The translations under genes and the position numbers were made by a program. This document shows, piece by piece, positions 39,601-48,216 of a stretch of 64,000 nucleotides of DNA. Where the stretch lies: positions 12,338,001 to 12,402,000 of the forward strand of contig CM059622.1 in assembly GCA_030435675.1 (NCBI GenBank). The letters run 5' to 3'. The DNA comes from Steinernema hermaphroditum. Lineage: Eukaryota; Nematoda; Chromadorea; Rhabditida; Steinernematidae. Within the stretch, counting starts at the first letter, position 1. Each line of letters starts with the position of its first letter. The notes beneath the pieces were generated by a model. The model worked only from the letters and a program-made list of their open reading frames with translations, had not been told where the DNA came from and did no database searches.

Positions 39601-39850
39601 GCATTTCTTGCCCAGACTAGTCGTTTCGCTAAGTTCCTGTTTAACTTCTGGCTATTTAGGTTCTTGCGCCCTGTGGGTCCAACTGGGCCGACGCCTTCAC
39701 ATCGACGAGACGGGTCTCATCCTCCTCCGCATCCTCAGTCAACGCCAAAGTGACGAGATCGCTCGCGAATTCGTTCGACTCAAGTCGGAATGCCGCTTCG
39801 AGACGGAGTCTTCGCTTGCAGCCTCGGCGTCCACTCATCAAATGTCTTAA
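8111..39850 (+). CDS. unc-13: UNC-13/Munc13 synaptic vesicle priming protein, long isoform
   Basis: UNC-13 primes vesicles for SNARE-dependent fusion at the presynaptic membrane. Exons: 8111-8132, 8183-8212, 9203-9302, 9445-9686, 15588-15655, 17014-17059, 17182-17405, 17457-17989, 18565-18648, 18696-18917, 18960-19047, 28677-28799, 29066-29137, 29879-30098, 30141-30368, 30414-30555, 30602-30771, 30822-30949, 31782-31919, 31966-32193, 36371-36529, 37211-37457, 37660-37786, 37834-38020, 38063-38229, 38273-38498, 38542-38712, 38759-39086, 39131-39226, 39274-39561, 39660-39850. All codon phases agree and the product is about 1764 residues, close to family length. Order: C2A (1-131), acidic linker (132-553), C1 (about 619-691), C2B (about 768-914), MUN (about 915-1573), C2C (about 1605-1764). 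The start at MSLLCVT matches vertebrate Munc13. The joint 19047/28677 is inferred from phase and alignment. The 17406-17456 segment may be exon rather than intron. Confidence 0.93.
8213..9202 (+). other. unc-13 intron 2 (990 bp) with an unexplained open frame
   Basis: The splice sites are GTGAGT at 8213 and TTTTCAG ending at 9202. An ATG-started frame opens at 8625 and continues about 190 codons to the end of the intron, in a different phase from exon 3. It has no recognised domain. I leave it unannotated as a gene. Confidence 0.5.
9687..15587 (+). other. Large unc-13 intron (5.9 kb)
   Basis: The donor is GTGAGT at 9687 and the acceptor GTTTCAG at 15587. No exon of known UNC-13 sequence is missing between the flanking exons, and I recognise no nested gene. 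The many 60-90 residue frames have no family signal. Long introns at this end of the gene may hold the isoform promoter and enhancers; the sequence alone does not show them. Confidence 0.6.
15656..17013 (+). other. unc-13 intron with a direct repeat and a palindrome
   Basis: This 1.36 kb intron starts with a weak donor, GTCAGT. A segment containing AGCAACATGGTTCTGAGT, then TTTGGTAATTTTTGAACT, occurs at about 15763-15802 and again at about 15988-16028. A perfect 10-bp inverted repeat, AAGATAAGCA/TGCTTATCTT, with a 2-nt centre lies at 16569-16590 and presents two GATAAG motifs. No coding signal was seen. Confidence 0.5.
17182..18917 (+). other. unc-13: unc-13 linker exons, Asp/Tyr/Ser-rich
   Basis: These exons code for the low-complexity stretch between C2A and C1 (about residues 155-524 of the long isoform). 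It begins with a conserved block, [12 protein letters not shown] then NTSVHQF, which matches vertebrate Munc13 just after C2A. It then becomes very rich in Asp, Tyr, Ser and Arg, and is probably disordered. In C. elegans this linker is specific to the long isoform. The codon content is clearly more GC-rich than the surrounding introns. Confidence 0.8.
17990..18564 (+). repeat. unc-13 intron built from a diverged tandem duplication
   Basis: Unit one (about 18108-18250) and unit two (about 18288-18520) share the phrase TCTAATGAGCGCT, a CTCTCGGG block, GAAATA followed by CGGAAT, then ATATTTTTGGC and AATATCTCTGCA in the same order. Identity is roughly three quarters by eye. The donor is GTGCGT at 17990. 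No coding content was seen. Confidence 0.55.
19048..27960 (+). other. Large unc-13 intron between long-isoform exons and the second N-terminal module
   Basis: About 8.9 kb with no recognisable exon. It contains a diverged duplication at 20790-21480. By analogy with C. elegans unc-13, where the shorter isoform starts from an internal promoter, the right end of this stretch (roughly 26.5-28 kb) is where that promoter and first exon would be expected. A frame starting with ATG at 27356 (73 codons, rich in Ser, Met and His) is one candidate first exon, but none of its donors gives the phase needed at 27961. Confidence 0.5.
20790..21480 (+). repeat. Diverged repeats within the unc-13 intron
   Basis: TGTGAAAAATGAGCTAAACT occurs near 20788, followed by CGGCGGGTGG, and a close copy occurs near 21443. 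Between them two units of about 180 bp (from about 21150 and about 21335) share AAGTGTCACCTGCCAGGT/AAGTGTCATCTGTCAGGT, then TTTATTTCAATTTTT-like sequence and ATAATCCTTTTT/ATGATCCTTTTT. This is an old local duplication. Confidence 0.45.
27961..28598 (+). CDS. unc-13: Alternative N-terminal exon of unc-13 (medium/short isoform module)
   Basis: The frame is open from 27948 and ends with AAG and a donor GTACAT at 28599, in phase 0. That is the same phase in which the long-isoform exon at 19047 ends, so both can join the common exon at 28677. The module (about 200 residues) has a Pro-rich start, an Arg run (8 Arg/Lys around residue 105) and ends RAAYSRFK, which aligns with the position of WLRAFNKVR in vertebrate Munc13. 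C. elegans makes a UNC-13 isoform lacking C2A from an internal promoter, so I infer this is its counterpart. There is no ATG in the frame, so an upstream exon must supply the start. CTAG at 27957-27960 is a possible acceptor. The 5' end is therefore uncertain. Confidence 0.6.
29138..29878 (+). other. unc-13 intron before the C1 exon (741 bp)
   Basis: Donor GTGAGT at 29138 and acceptor TTTTAG at 29878. Nothing beyond ordinary intron sequence was seen. Confidence 0.6.
29879..30098 (+). other. unc-13: unc-13 C1 (diacylglycerol-binding) domain exon
   Basis: This exon holds a complete C1 zinc finger. The spacing is exactly H-x12-C-x2-C-x13-C-x2-C-x4-H-x2-C-x7-C, beginning at the His after TTP and ending in SADC. 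All eight zinc ligands are present, and the tip keeps the LLWG and QG residues of phorbol/DAG-binding C1 domains. In UNC-13, DAG binding here recruits the protein to the plasma membrane and strengthens priming. The preceding residues, [10 protein letters not shown], are near-identical to vertebrate Munc13. Confidence 0.95.
30414..30949 (+). other. unc-13: unc-13 C2B (calcium/PIP2-binding) domain exons
   Basis: Three exons encode the central C2 domain. Both calcium-binding loops keep their acidic residues: [12 protein letters not shown] in the first and VWDEDDDF in the second. [20 protein letters not shown] and [12 protein letters not shown] follow. In Munc13/UNC-13 this is the only C2 domain that binds calcium and phosphoinositide. 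Ligand residues appear intact. Confidence 0.93.
30950..31781 (+). repeat. unc-13 intron made of a tandem duplication with a decoy acceptor
   Basis: Two units are visible, about 31038-31365 and about 31372-31775. Shared phrases in order: GATTAACGA, TTATGAT.GGTCA, AAGAAAATT, TTTGAGTTGT followed by CAA and ATTGCTC. Each unit ends in a splice-acceptor-like CTAGCACCAG: at 31371-31380 in the first and at 31779-31788 in the second, where it is the real acceptor of the exon starting 31782. After the upstream copy the frame meets a stop after four codons (CAC CAG AGC GAT TAA), so using it would truncate the protein. Confidence 0.6.
32194..36370 (+). other. Large unc-13 intron inside the MUN region (4.2 kb)
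   Basis: Donor GTAGGT at 32194, acceptor TTTCAG at 36370; the flanking exons align to adjacent residues of Munc13 (MYR then [14 protein letters not shown]). No nested gene was recognised. Confidence 0.65.
36530..37210 (+). other. unc-13 intron (681 bp) inside the MUN region
   Basis: Donor GTGAGT at 36530, acceptor TTTTAG at 37210. A minus-strand open frame of 162 codons starts in the next exon and runs back through the intron. It is an antisense shadow. Nothing else was seen. Confidence 0.6.
39131..39850 (+). other. unc-13: unc-13 C2C domain and C-terminus
   Basis: The last three exons encode the C-terminal C2 domain: [46 protein letters not shown], the NNWAPKFN strand, then [17 protein letters not shown] and a tail after EFVRLKSE. 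The calcium-ligand Asp residues are missing, as expected for this domain in the family, which binds vesicle membrane without calcium. The stop TAA is at 39848-39850. A further ATG-containing frame (39985-40182) follows an acceptor-like TTTCAG at 39987-39992, but no donor before the stop could join it. Confidence 0.9.
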
Positions 39851-41232
39851 CTGGTGAGTTCTGACATTGATTTATCGCCTTCTTGCAGTTCCCTAAGCCG
39901 ACATGTCACAAGAGAGTTCCAAAACAATTCTTGGAACGCTAATCTTAGCTTTGCGCCTCCCGCGGGATTTCTTATTTATGTTCTTTGTTTCAGATGCCAT
40001 CGCCGGTGAAGCACGTGTACACAAACTCAACAAGAACGCATTTCTTCAGGATGCATTCATTTAATTTATCTGTCTTTATGTTACATGTCTGTCAAAGCTA
40101 TAACAAGTTGCTCATCTGCCTTACGGTCGCTCTAGTGCGTATTTATTACTCGGTTCTCTTTGATGCGAATATACTAATGTGACTTATTTGAAATGTTATT
40201 TGAAATTGGGACTGTAGATGTGAATATTATGCTAGATATTTGTGCGGCCCTCAATGTTAGTATGGTTGTTACTTTTGGGATACGTTACGTATATGGTTTA
40301 TACACATTTCTATTTTAAGTAAATGATTCAATCACGCTTTCTGTCATTGCGAATTCTTCTTTTGCGATTCTCAGCAATCTCAGCAATCCGAGAGTCCGCC
40401 ATTTCTTTCCGAATGGCTGTCAAGCCTTTCGTGTGTTTTACTGCCGGTAAGCCACTGGTGTCTTGCTGCCCACAGGCCTACTAAGATCTTAGCGCCTAAA
40501 GGTTGCGGAAGCGCGAGCAATCGCATTTATGACACTTCGCCTGCCCCAGAGCATCTTGCTCTATTCAGTGCCTATTAAAATTGAAAAGATACTTTATTAT
40601 ACGCAACCGAATGGGTTTTAGGCTGTGACCGCCAGGAGATCGCAACAAATTTAATAAAAAATCAGTTATAAAACATGGAATAAAACAATGTTTAATACAG
40701 ATTGGGCGCTCATTGGAGGTCTTCATATGATGCAATATAATAAGGCCAATCCATACGTTTCGCTCGAATGCGATTTTCAGCATCTTTCAGTGAAATGCGC
40801 ACGTTATCAGCTATAAGAATGGTAGACATATCGCACCGTTTCGCCTACCTTCTCCCGACACAGACGAAAGCAGCAGCAACGCGAGAAATAGGAGAATTGA
40901 ACGAATCATAACTGAAGATAAAATGTGTGGTAAGAGCGTCGTGTATTTTATGTAGCATGAGGGGGCTGATCGACATTGACTTTGACGTGGAGTTTGACAT
41001 TGCCAATCGGATTAGAACAAAAACATATTGGTATGGAATAACAATTTTTAAAGAGATTCGTGATTTCTCTGTACTTTGACTTTTTATTGAGCTGTGTCAT
41101 TCTAGGTTTCAACATGATCTACATCACTCACACGCCCCTGTGAGAGCTGCATTCGTATTTTCCATGGTCATAGAATTCATTTTAAATACACTAAATATAC
41201 ACATAAATATTAAATATAAGTCGAATTTGGTG
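39851..41232. other. unc-13 3' flank, no gene seen
   Basis: This is presumed 3' UTR and intergenic sequence. No canonical AATAAA was found close to the unc-13 stop. No supported open frame or repeat. Confidence 0.5.
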
Positions 41233-41753
41233 TCAACAACAGTCACCTCTCAGGAAAAAAGCCTTGTCTTGCCCAGCGCTTCGACCGGTCTTCATTTTCT
41301 TCAGCGCTTCTCTTACTTCAGTTTCCACAAAGCCCGGGCAGTCGTCCGTCACTTCAGAGGCTTCGTAGTCGCACGGTAGACGCGTAGAGTTCGCTGCAGA
41401 CCTCGCAGCGTCGTGATTCACGAAGACTCGTGACTCGTGAATCATTGTCTTCGTCGTATAGTACCTTTCTGGGTTCGTTGCTGGACAATGTGTCTTCTTC
41501 CTATCGCCGTTTTCTTGTGTAGCATGCGCAGGCCTTTCGCTGTGTTGACTGCTTCTTCCACCAGAAGTCGCTGGTGGTCGACATTGATGTCCTTCCGGAT
41601 TTCTCTGCGCATCAGCTTGTTGAATTCGACGAACTCTAGGCAGTTCGAAGCAGCTGTTTGGCGCTGACGCAACTCATGGCGTTCAAGAATGAAAATTAAG
41701 TGCATTGAGCTAATCATCAATTTGAAGACGTCGAGAGACAGTTTTGAAATCAA
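41233..41753 (-). pseudogene. RTE-type non-LTR retrotransposon fragment (linker and RT start)
   Basis: On the minus strand, two overlapping frames read in order as the linker between endonuclease and reverse transcriptase of an RTE-like LINE. First comes a basic helical segment, EFNKLMRREIRKD followed by NTAKGLR and IGRR (41753-41442). Then comes TEVREALKKMKTGRSAGQDKA (41445-41233), the entry to the RT domain, where the usual form is ALKKMKNGKAPGPDG. The frame changes between them and the RT core is missing, so it is a dead fragment. The clade is judged from these motifs only. Confidence 0.65.
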
Positions 41754-41918
41754 TGACGGAACAGTCTGTCAACATTTTGGGCATTAACAATTGCACGTTC
41801 ATTGGCATGAATCAGCGGAAAATGTAAGTGCTCTGCAAAATGTCTCATGTTCCGAATTCATTCTCTGTCTCTCGCCATAATTTGATCACTTATCAACGGT
41901 GCCATACACCAAGCAAAA

Positions 41919-42373
41919 ATGTCTGCTGTCTTGCTCGCTACGCTTCTGCTGAACACCGAGTCGGTCTCTCTTCAGAATCGCCTTTTCTGCGACAAACACC
42001 TGTATTTCGAAGAACAACTCCAATGTCACCGATTCAATCTGAAATACTACGGGCAAATCTACTGTGAGGGTGTCTCCCGTAAGTCGCAAAGTCATGAACA
42101 ATTTACTATTTTTTCCTAACTTTAGAACAAATGCGCGATGATTATCCTGATCTGGTCATCTGTATCAGCAGCTGCCTCGCAATAGTCACGAAGCAGTACA
42201 TTGACGGCTACCCTAAGTTCCCGTACACGCTCTACCGATGCAACCAGCTTGCTAGAGTTACAAAAGACTCTTTTCCAGACTGTTACGAAAAGTGTGCCTT
42301 TTGCACAATGCCGCTCAGTGACCGCGAAAGTTATTTTGACGAAAGCGAGGGCTTAGAGTTGTTGTGCCAATAA
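41919..42373 (+). CDS. Small secreted cysteine-rich protein, family unknown
   Basis: Two exons (41919-42078 and 42126-42373, intron 47 nt with GTAAGT and CTTTAG, phase 1) give 135 residues. The N-terminus MSAVLLATLLLNTESVS looks like a signal peptide. The mature part has ten cysteines, including a CxxxC pair, a CxxxCxxC cluster and a final Cys two residues from the end, which suggests disulphide bonding outside the cell. I do not recognise the family. The start was chosen as the first ATG before the hydrophobic stretch. The intron size, the phase agreement and the density of Cys in both exons support a real gene. It sits just upstream of a chemoreceptor gene on the same strand. Confidence 0.65.
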
Positions 42374-42890
42374 ATAGAAGCGCTCCCTGTAATGATTATG
42401 CTTTGCATCTTTGATACAAGCATAGAGACCACAAGCACCACCTCCTAACCAGTATCGGCTTTATTTTTAAATCTGGCTGATTTTGTGCTCGGACCGGTCG
42501 ACAAAAACATGGCTGGGAACGGAACCCGGATCCGAGAAACGGTGCAGAAGACACTATCCAGTTAGACACCGCACAATTGACTATACTGTTCTCATTAGAA
42601 CGTCACTTTCGAAAGGCCCTTACAAGCTTACGTGTGCGTATAAACCGACGGAGTTTCGTATACACGTATAAACTGACGAAGGTTAATGTTCACTAATGTA
42701 TGCATCTCTGATACCGACGGGGCAGAGTTAAGCAGTGCAATCCGACTGATGTGCACAGCTTCACACGCTCCTACAAAATAGACCGTTTCCCCGCATCTTA
42801 ATACATAGAACGATAGCAGTGACAACACAAGAATACACAATTAGGAATTGAGCAAAACGCCAATTGACACATACACGTAACTTCTAATTC

Positions 42891-44027
42891 ATGTTTTTCA
42901 CACATTCAGTTACCATAGTCCCTCTCGACAACGGCTTCAAATCGAGCATGTGGAATATGACGATGCCTTCGAGTAATTGGACCAGTCCTCTGGGCAATTG
43001 GACTGTTCGCTCATTCACGTCGAACATCTCCTTGAACAGCTGGCTTTATGCAATGCCCAACTTCACCTTTCCTCCCGGCAATTGGACATTTCCTTCTACC
43101 GGTTCTTTCCCTTCAAATGCATTGACTATACCGTTGGTTACTTGCTGTATCACTCTGTCACTTAATGCAGTATCAGTCATGATTACACTGTATGTCACCG
43201 TAGCCTCTCTTGTGAACAAATCAGAGAACAAACAGTATTCACTATTGCTTTTGACAATACTATTCAGTTTCATATACAACATAACATCCACCATATACTC
43301 GATTCACTACCTTGTTTGCAGTTTGCGCTTTGCTTGCAGCGATACCGTACTCTTCTGGTCGACGTCGTTGACTTATTCCTGTTCTATGTCTGCTCTGTGT
43401 GGAAATATTGCTATAGTTGTCGACAGACTAATGGCTATAACAAGGCCAATGCGATATGGAATACGGTACCACAAATGGTGCTTTCGCTCATCGTCAATTG
43501 TTCTGTGCCTAGTAATGTTGGTAACGTTTCTACTGTACTATTTATCCCCTTCCCCAAACGCCAAATTTCTTCCGAAAATTTTAATCATGCGAGTGGTCAA
43601 TTTCGATGTAATCTTCGCTGTTTTCGTCTTGAAATGTGCTCTTAGCTACGTAAACGTACCACTAACAGTAATGTTTCTCCACAAGTTGAGGAATCATTTT
43701 AAAGCTGTCGTGAACATAACCACATACAGCAATGAATTTAAAATGGTGAGTCTGTGATTATTGTAAGAGAATTTACAATTTGACACACTTTAGGCAAATC
43801 AAGTCGTTCTGTATCAGATGATCGCCGAAATTTGCGTTTTGATGTTGCCGTCAACGATAACAATAGTACTAAATTACGGCTTCGGGCTACTTGGGCAAAG
43901 CGTGTTGGGCGATTACCAACTCACTCAGATGTCCTGCTACACAGCTGTTTGCGCTCTTCTGTTGGCGAAGAAGATCAAGAGACCGAAAAGCACGGTTGTA
44001 AGCGTTCTATCCATGTCGATGAAATAA
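42891..44027 (+). CDS. Nematode 7TM chemoreceptor, Srbc-like, with glycosylated N-terminal extension
   Basis: Two exons (42891-43745 and 43794-44027, 48-nt intron, phase 0) encode 362 residues. Seven hydrophobic segments follow an extended N-terminus of about 75 residues that carries at least six N-x-S/T sites, four of them NWT or NMT. TM3 ends in DRLMAITRPMRYG, a DRY-type motif. After the intron comes NQVVLYQMIAEI and a Pro-containing TM6 followed by VLNYGFG, which resembles the C-terminal half of the Srbc class. Such receptors usually act on the cilia of chemosensory neurons. The class assignment is from memory of the motif pattern and is tentative. The 7TM call is firm. Confidence 0.8.
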
Positions 44028-44417
44028 AGAAGTGCTTGTTGATTTGATGTATAAGATTTATTTATTTGTTGATTGAGCCGTTCGCTCTCTCAAAAATGAG
44101 TTGAGCGAGTTCTTCGCGTGATGCTCGCGTGGCTCACAAAAGGAGTGGAGGGGTAGCAAGGAGCTGTAGTTTCACCGATTCGCTAAGGAGGCCGTCGCCA
44201 CCATCCGAGCCCACCCCCTGAAGTCGAAGCAATTCCAAAATTTGCCGAACCGAAGGTAGCTCTTTACCGCGCCTCAACTGGAATCTAACCTCTTCGCCGC
44301 CGATCTAGTGTAGTCGCAAACTTCAATTCGGATACCACCTCTGCCACATAGGCGACCTGATAAGCAGTGATTTTACATATATGACGTTTCTCCAACACCG
44401 TAAACTCGCAATAAAAT
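44028..44417. other. Spacer between convergent chemoreceptor genes
   Basis: About 390 bp between the stops of a plus-strand and a minus-strand receptor gene; presumed to hold both 3' UTRs. No repeat or further frame is supported. Confidence 0.5.
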
Positions 44418-45524
44418 TCATATATATGAAACACTGCAGCTTTCAAATTGAATGTAGGAGTTTGACGGGGACTCCGTTTGAAGGGTCGACTCAGTAACAC
44501 GCACTCCTCTTCGTCTGAACACGGCGATGAACTGCTTGCGTAGTCCTCTGCAGAAAAATACAAATCTAATTACTCAAATACTCCCTACTTGCTAAAGCCC
44601 AAATATACAATCGGATTAATTCCGCCCATCAAGCAGTTACATATGTCCAGGAAGCGGACCACGCTAGGCCGGTCCATATATAATGGTTCACCAAACTGCC
44701 AGACGCATCTCAAGGATGCGATATAAGAAAAGATGACAAAGGCTTGAACGAGTAGGATAACTTCAGGACGTTCCACTTTCATGAATTTTTTCTTAATGCT
44801 GGTGATCAAATTAAAAAAGCAAGAAAATAACTTACATAACCAAGGAGGTAAAGAAATATTCCAATGTAGCATGCTAATGACAGAGACAACATGAGTAGAA
44901 TCATGTAGCTCTCGTATAAGGCCATAGTTGAATTGAAGCTGGTCGGCACATAGTCGAACGACAGGTAGTCTGTATTGAAGTAGATGGCTGCATCATCGAA
45001 TAAATGAAGCACCATGATGGAGACATAGAGTATCCACGCAGAAACCAATAGCATCTAATTTCATATGTGCAGTGTACTTAATTCCGACACTCACATAATA
45101 AAACGCCGTTTCATGAGTGGCCGTTGGTGTTCCAATAGTGATGGCTGTTAGTCGATGAAGGGCAAGAAGAAACGCCATAGTCGGGATACCGACCCAGCTG
45201 CTCATAAGAATGGCGCCTACAACCTTGAACGACAACATGAAGGTTCCGCGAAGAAACACATACTCTTTCTAACTGGACGCCAACATGAGACTGAAGAATG
45301 ATCATTACACCAGCTGTTAAATGAGCCATGAGATTTATGCTGTCCACGACCCCAAACCAGGTCATGATTACAAAGGCCATATTATTCCGATACTGTTTCT
45401 TGCTGATAAATATCTAAATAGATGTTCAGATGTCACCTATTTGCGGCATACTTACATAGATAATAATAAAATGAAGAGGTAGGCAAACAACTGAAATTGC
45501 GATGCGACCGATTCCGACGATCAT
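44418..45524 (-). CDS. Nematode 7TM chemoreceptor, class undetermined
   Basis: Six exons on the minus strand: 45456-45524, 45264-45413, 45095-45223, 44836-45054, 44589-44791 and 44418-44547, with introns of 40-44 nt. All phases agree and the product is 299 residues. Seven hydrophobic segments are present. TM3 ends LHRLTAI, in place of a DRY motif. TM7 has NPIVYLGFSK, and after the last intron GLRKQFIAVFRRR gives a typical basic start to the cytoplasmic tail. The motif set suggests the Srv/Srx/Srt range of nematode receptors. The start at 45524 places TM1 at the very N-terminus; a further upstream exon cannot be excluded. One acceptor (before 45223) is the less usual TTCAAG and another (before 44791) is ATTAAG. 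Confidence 0.75.
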
Positions 45525-45943
45525 CCTATCTTTTCGGTTTGTTTATTTTCAAGAAGTGCTCAAAACTGAATAAGTATGAACACACAGGAAATATATTTGT
45601 TATAAAAATGAGAGTTGCCGATAGTAAGGATAACGAGCACAATCCACTGTATTCCGAGTTGCATACGTAAACAAACGCATCATTCCTGTTCTGTGCTACT
45701 TATGACGCACACACAATAAATTTGTACAAAACAAACGATTACAACGTGGTAACACTGCAATGTTGGGGAGTTGAGTCGAAACAGATGAAAGCGATGCAAA
45801 TTGTCGTTGTAACCAGTCATTGACGGCCAATTTTCTTCCAGAAGTCCGCAGAAAGAAGTCCGCCGTCTACTGTCTACAAGAGCTGTCTGAACAACCATCA
45901 AATGAACCTTCTAGGAGATTGTCTACAGTCTAGACAGGATTTA

Positions 45944-46961
45944 TTAGGTTGATGCAAAAGAAATGTCGATCATGTTGATTTTATTTTTTCTTTCGTTATA
46001 ATAAGTTCTCGACTAAGTTGATTTATTGTTCTTATGGAGCGGTCGTTCGCGCATCGTTTGATATATATTTAGTCCTGCCTGCCATTTCTAATTTAAAAAA
46101 AAATGTAGGTTTAACATGATCAAGAAAAAGTACCGAGTGCGGATTTGTATGCTGTACGACTTCAAACAAGGCAAAACTCCTGCTGAATGTCATCGTAGCC
46201 TGTGTAAAGTGTTCGAAGAAGATGCCCCATCCGAGCGTCAATGCGAGCGATGGTTCCAGCGTTTCCGCGATGGAGATGAGAGCCTTGAAGACGAAATCCA
46301 TGGAAAACGACCCGAAGTTTTGAATAACGCCGTTTCAAAACAAGTTGCTGAGCAGGATCCCATGCAAACTATACGAGGACTCGCGACAACATTCGCATGT
46401 GATCAATCCACTATTACCAGACACTTGAACGCGATTGGCAAGATTAATCGCTGTGGAAAATGGGTGCCGCATCAACTAAGCGATGAAAACAAGGCAACAA
46501 GAGTCACCATGGCCGGAATTCTCCTTCGCAAAGCCAAGAACCGCGGTTTCTTTGATTCCATTGTTACATCGGATGAGAAATGGATCTTCTACGACAATAC
46601 CATAAGAAAACGTCAGTGGTTGGACCCTGGTGAGCCTCCGAAAACGACACCAAAACCGGACATTCATGGAAAAAAAGCCCTGACATCGCGCCATCTGACT
46701 ACCACTTGTTCCGGTCAATGCAGCACTCTTTGGCAGAAAGGAACTTCAAAAGCCGTGAGGAAGTCGAAATTTGGGTCACCAACTTCTTTAAGTCGAAGCC
46801 AGCTGAATTCTTTAAGAAGGGCATTCACTCTTTGCGTGGACGTTGGCGACAAGTCGTGGATACTAATGGTGAATATCTTTTGGATTAAGCTTTTGATTAT
46901 TGTACTTTCATGATCAATTTTTTTTTTGATAAAAATCAACATTTCTTTTGCATCAACCTAA
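45944..46961 (+). mobile_element. Mariner element with internal deletion, 1018 bp
   Basis: The ends are inverted repeats beginning TTAGGTTGATGCAAAAGAA and ending with its complement, flanked by TA duplications at 45942-45943 and 46962-46963. Autonomous mariners are about 1.3 kb, so roughly 250-270 bp is missing, and the gap falls inside the transposase gene. The terminal repeats look intact, so the copy might be movable in trans, which is inference. It lies between two minus-strand chemoreceptor genes. Confidence 0.9.
46116..46888 (+). pseudogene. Mariner transposase, internally deleted and frameshifted
   Basis: Starting at ATG 46116, the frame encodes the N-terminal helix-turn-helix region (CMLYDFKQGKTPAECHRSL, then ERQCERWFQRFRDGD), the second DNA-binding region, and the first catalytic Asp in TSDEKWIFYDN. 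After HGKK (near 46677) the sequence jumps to SPDIAPSDYHLF, the block holding the third catalytic Asp, but in another frame. That frame continues to YLLD and a stop at 46886-46888. About 85-90 residues, including the second catalytic Asp (HDNARPH block), are deleted. The original frame runs on as nonsense to 46913. It cannot make active transposase. Confidence 0.9.
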
Positions 46962-47219
46962 TACAACTCGATTATCTTTGGCAGCGGACAGCCACCGCTT
47001 TACAAACACAACGTGACGGCTGTTTGTTCAGTTTTCGTTTTTGGTTGAAAGCATGGCATCTGGCCTATGATGTCAATATGTACTGAAATTGCAAAACCTG
47101 TTCTCTGTCCACGTTCAGATCTGCATACTAAATTGACATCTAAACATAGTAAGCGAGCATGAAGCATGACACCATTCACGGTGTATTGAAGGTGGGCGCA
47201 TTGGACTTTTATTACTTAT
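46962..47219. other. Short spacer after the mariner
   Basis: About 260 bp of non-coding sequence; nothing supported. Confidence 0.4.
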
Positions 47220-48216
47220 TCAATGTTTCAAATTCACACTTGAAACAACGATCATTATTTTCGACTTCTTCACTAAAGATAGAACAACAGATCTGTATGG
47301 TTTCACCAATATGATGGTTGCAATGTAATATGTGGGTCCTTGAACAGCGGCCAATAGTAGCCCCAGTCTGATTAGGGGGGACAAGCCTTCTACTTTGGCG
47401 AGTACGGTGAAGATGGCGATAAATATGGGTACAGCGCCTAATATAATTGGTATCGCTGCCGAGATAATGAGTGTCATTGTAAGCATTTTCTGCAATTCCC
47501 TTGTTTTGCTGCTAGCATCGGCCATCTTCTCTTTCAGAGTTTTTGTCACCAGATATGTAAAAATGCACACCATCAAGACGGATCCGGAAGTATAACAAAA
47601 TACAATAACACCAAATGCATACACCATCGGCGACATGGAAACGCGAAAAGTGAGTCCGTAATACTGTGATGAAGGTACGTTCTGAAAGGCTCTTCAAACA
47701 CTATTACAAACCGAGTGTTACCTCCGCAAATAACGCAAAATTGACAGTTAACAGAACAGATAGCGAGATGGGTATAATGGTACTTAATGCTGCGTTGATC
47801 AGACGCTGACGGGATGTGTTCAGTGAGTAAGTGGACTTCGGACGACATATGTGGCAATAACGGAACAGAAACGGCATGAATGAACCGTTAGCTAGGCTCA
47901 TTACGGCAAGGCATCCGGCGAATATTTCTATAAGTGTCCATCTTCCGTCTATCACTGATAGTATTCCGTTAACTTCTACACATATCGAACCGTTTTCATC
48001 CAGGGTCCCTTCCAAGCGACCGAAAAAAGAAATGAAGAACGTCATCACCTGATAAGACACTGACATGTAAAGAAAGTAAAACTTGTACTCTTTAATGGAT
48101 GTTGGCGTTTTGCATACTACGATGTAGCAGAAGAATGCAGATAGGACAAAACACAGAGTACCCAACGTAATAATGGAAATTGTGTACACATCATGGGTGA
48201 TGAAATCCAGAACCAT
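47220..48216 (-). CDS. Nematode 7TM chemoreceptor, Srh/Sri-like
   Basis: Two minus-strand exons (47722-48216 and 47220-47681) with a 40-nt intron (GTAACA to TTTCAG, phase 0) encode 318 residues, the usual size for this receptor group. The first intracellular region has KTPTSIKEYKFYFL, like the TPxxMKxYK motif of the Srh/Sri classes. The end has a TM7 with QGPTYYIATIILVKPYR, where the group typically has HGxxSTxxMIxxxxPYR. Seven hydrophobic segments can be placed. Predicted role: ligand detection in ciliated sensory neurons. Choice between Srh and Sri is open. Confidence 0.82.

Noticed and set aside
39985..40182. Alternative last exon of unc-13
   Set aside because: Acceptor-like sequence is present, but no donor upstream of the stop at 39848 joins in frame.
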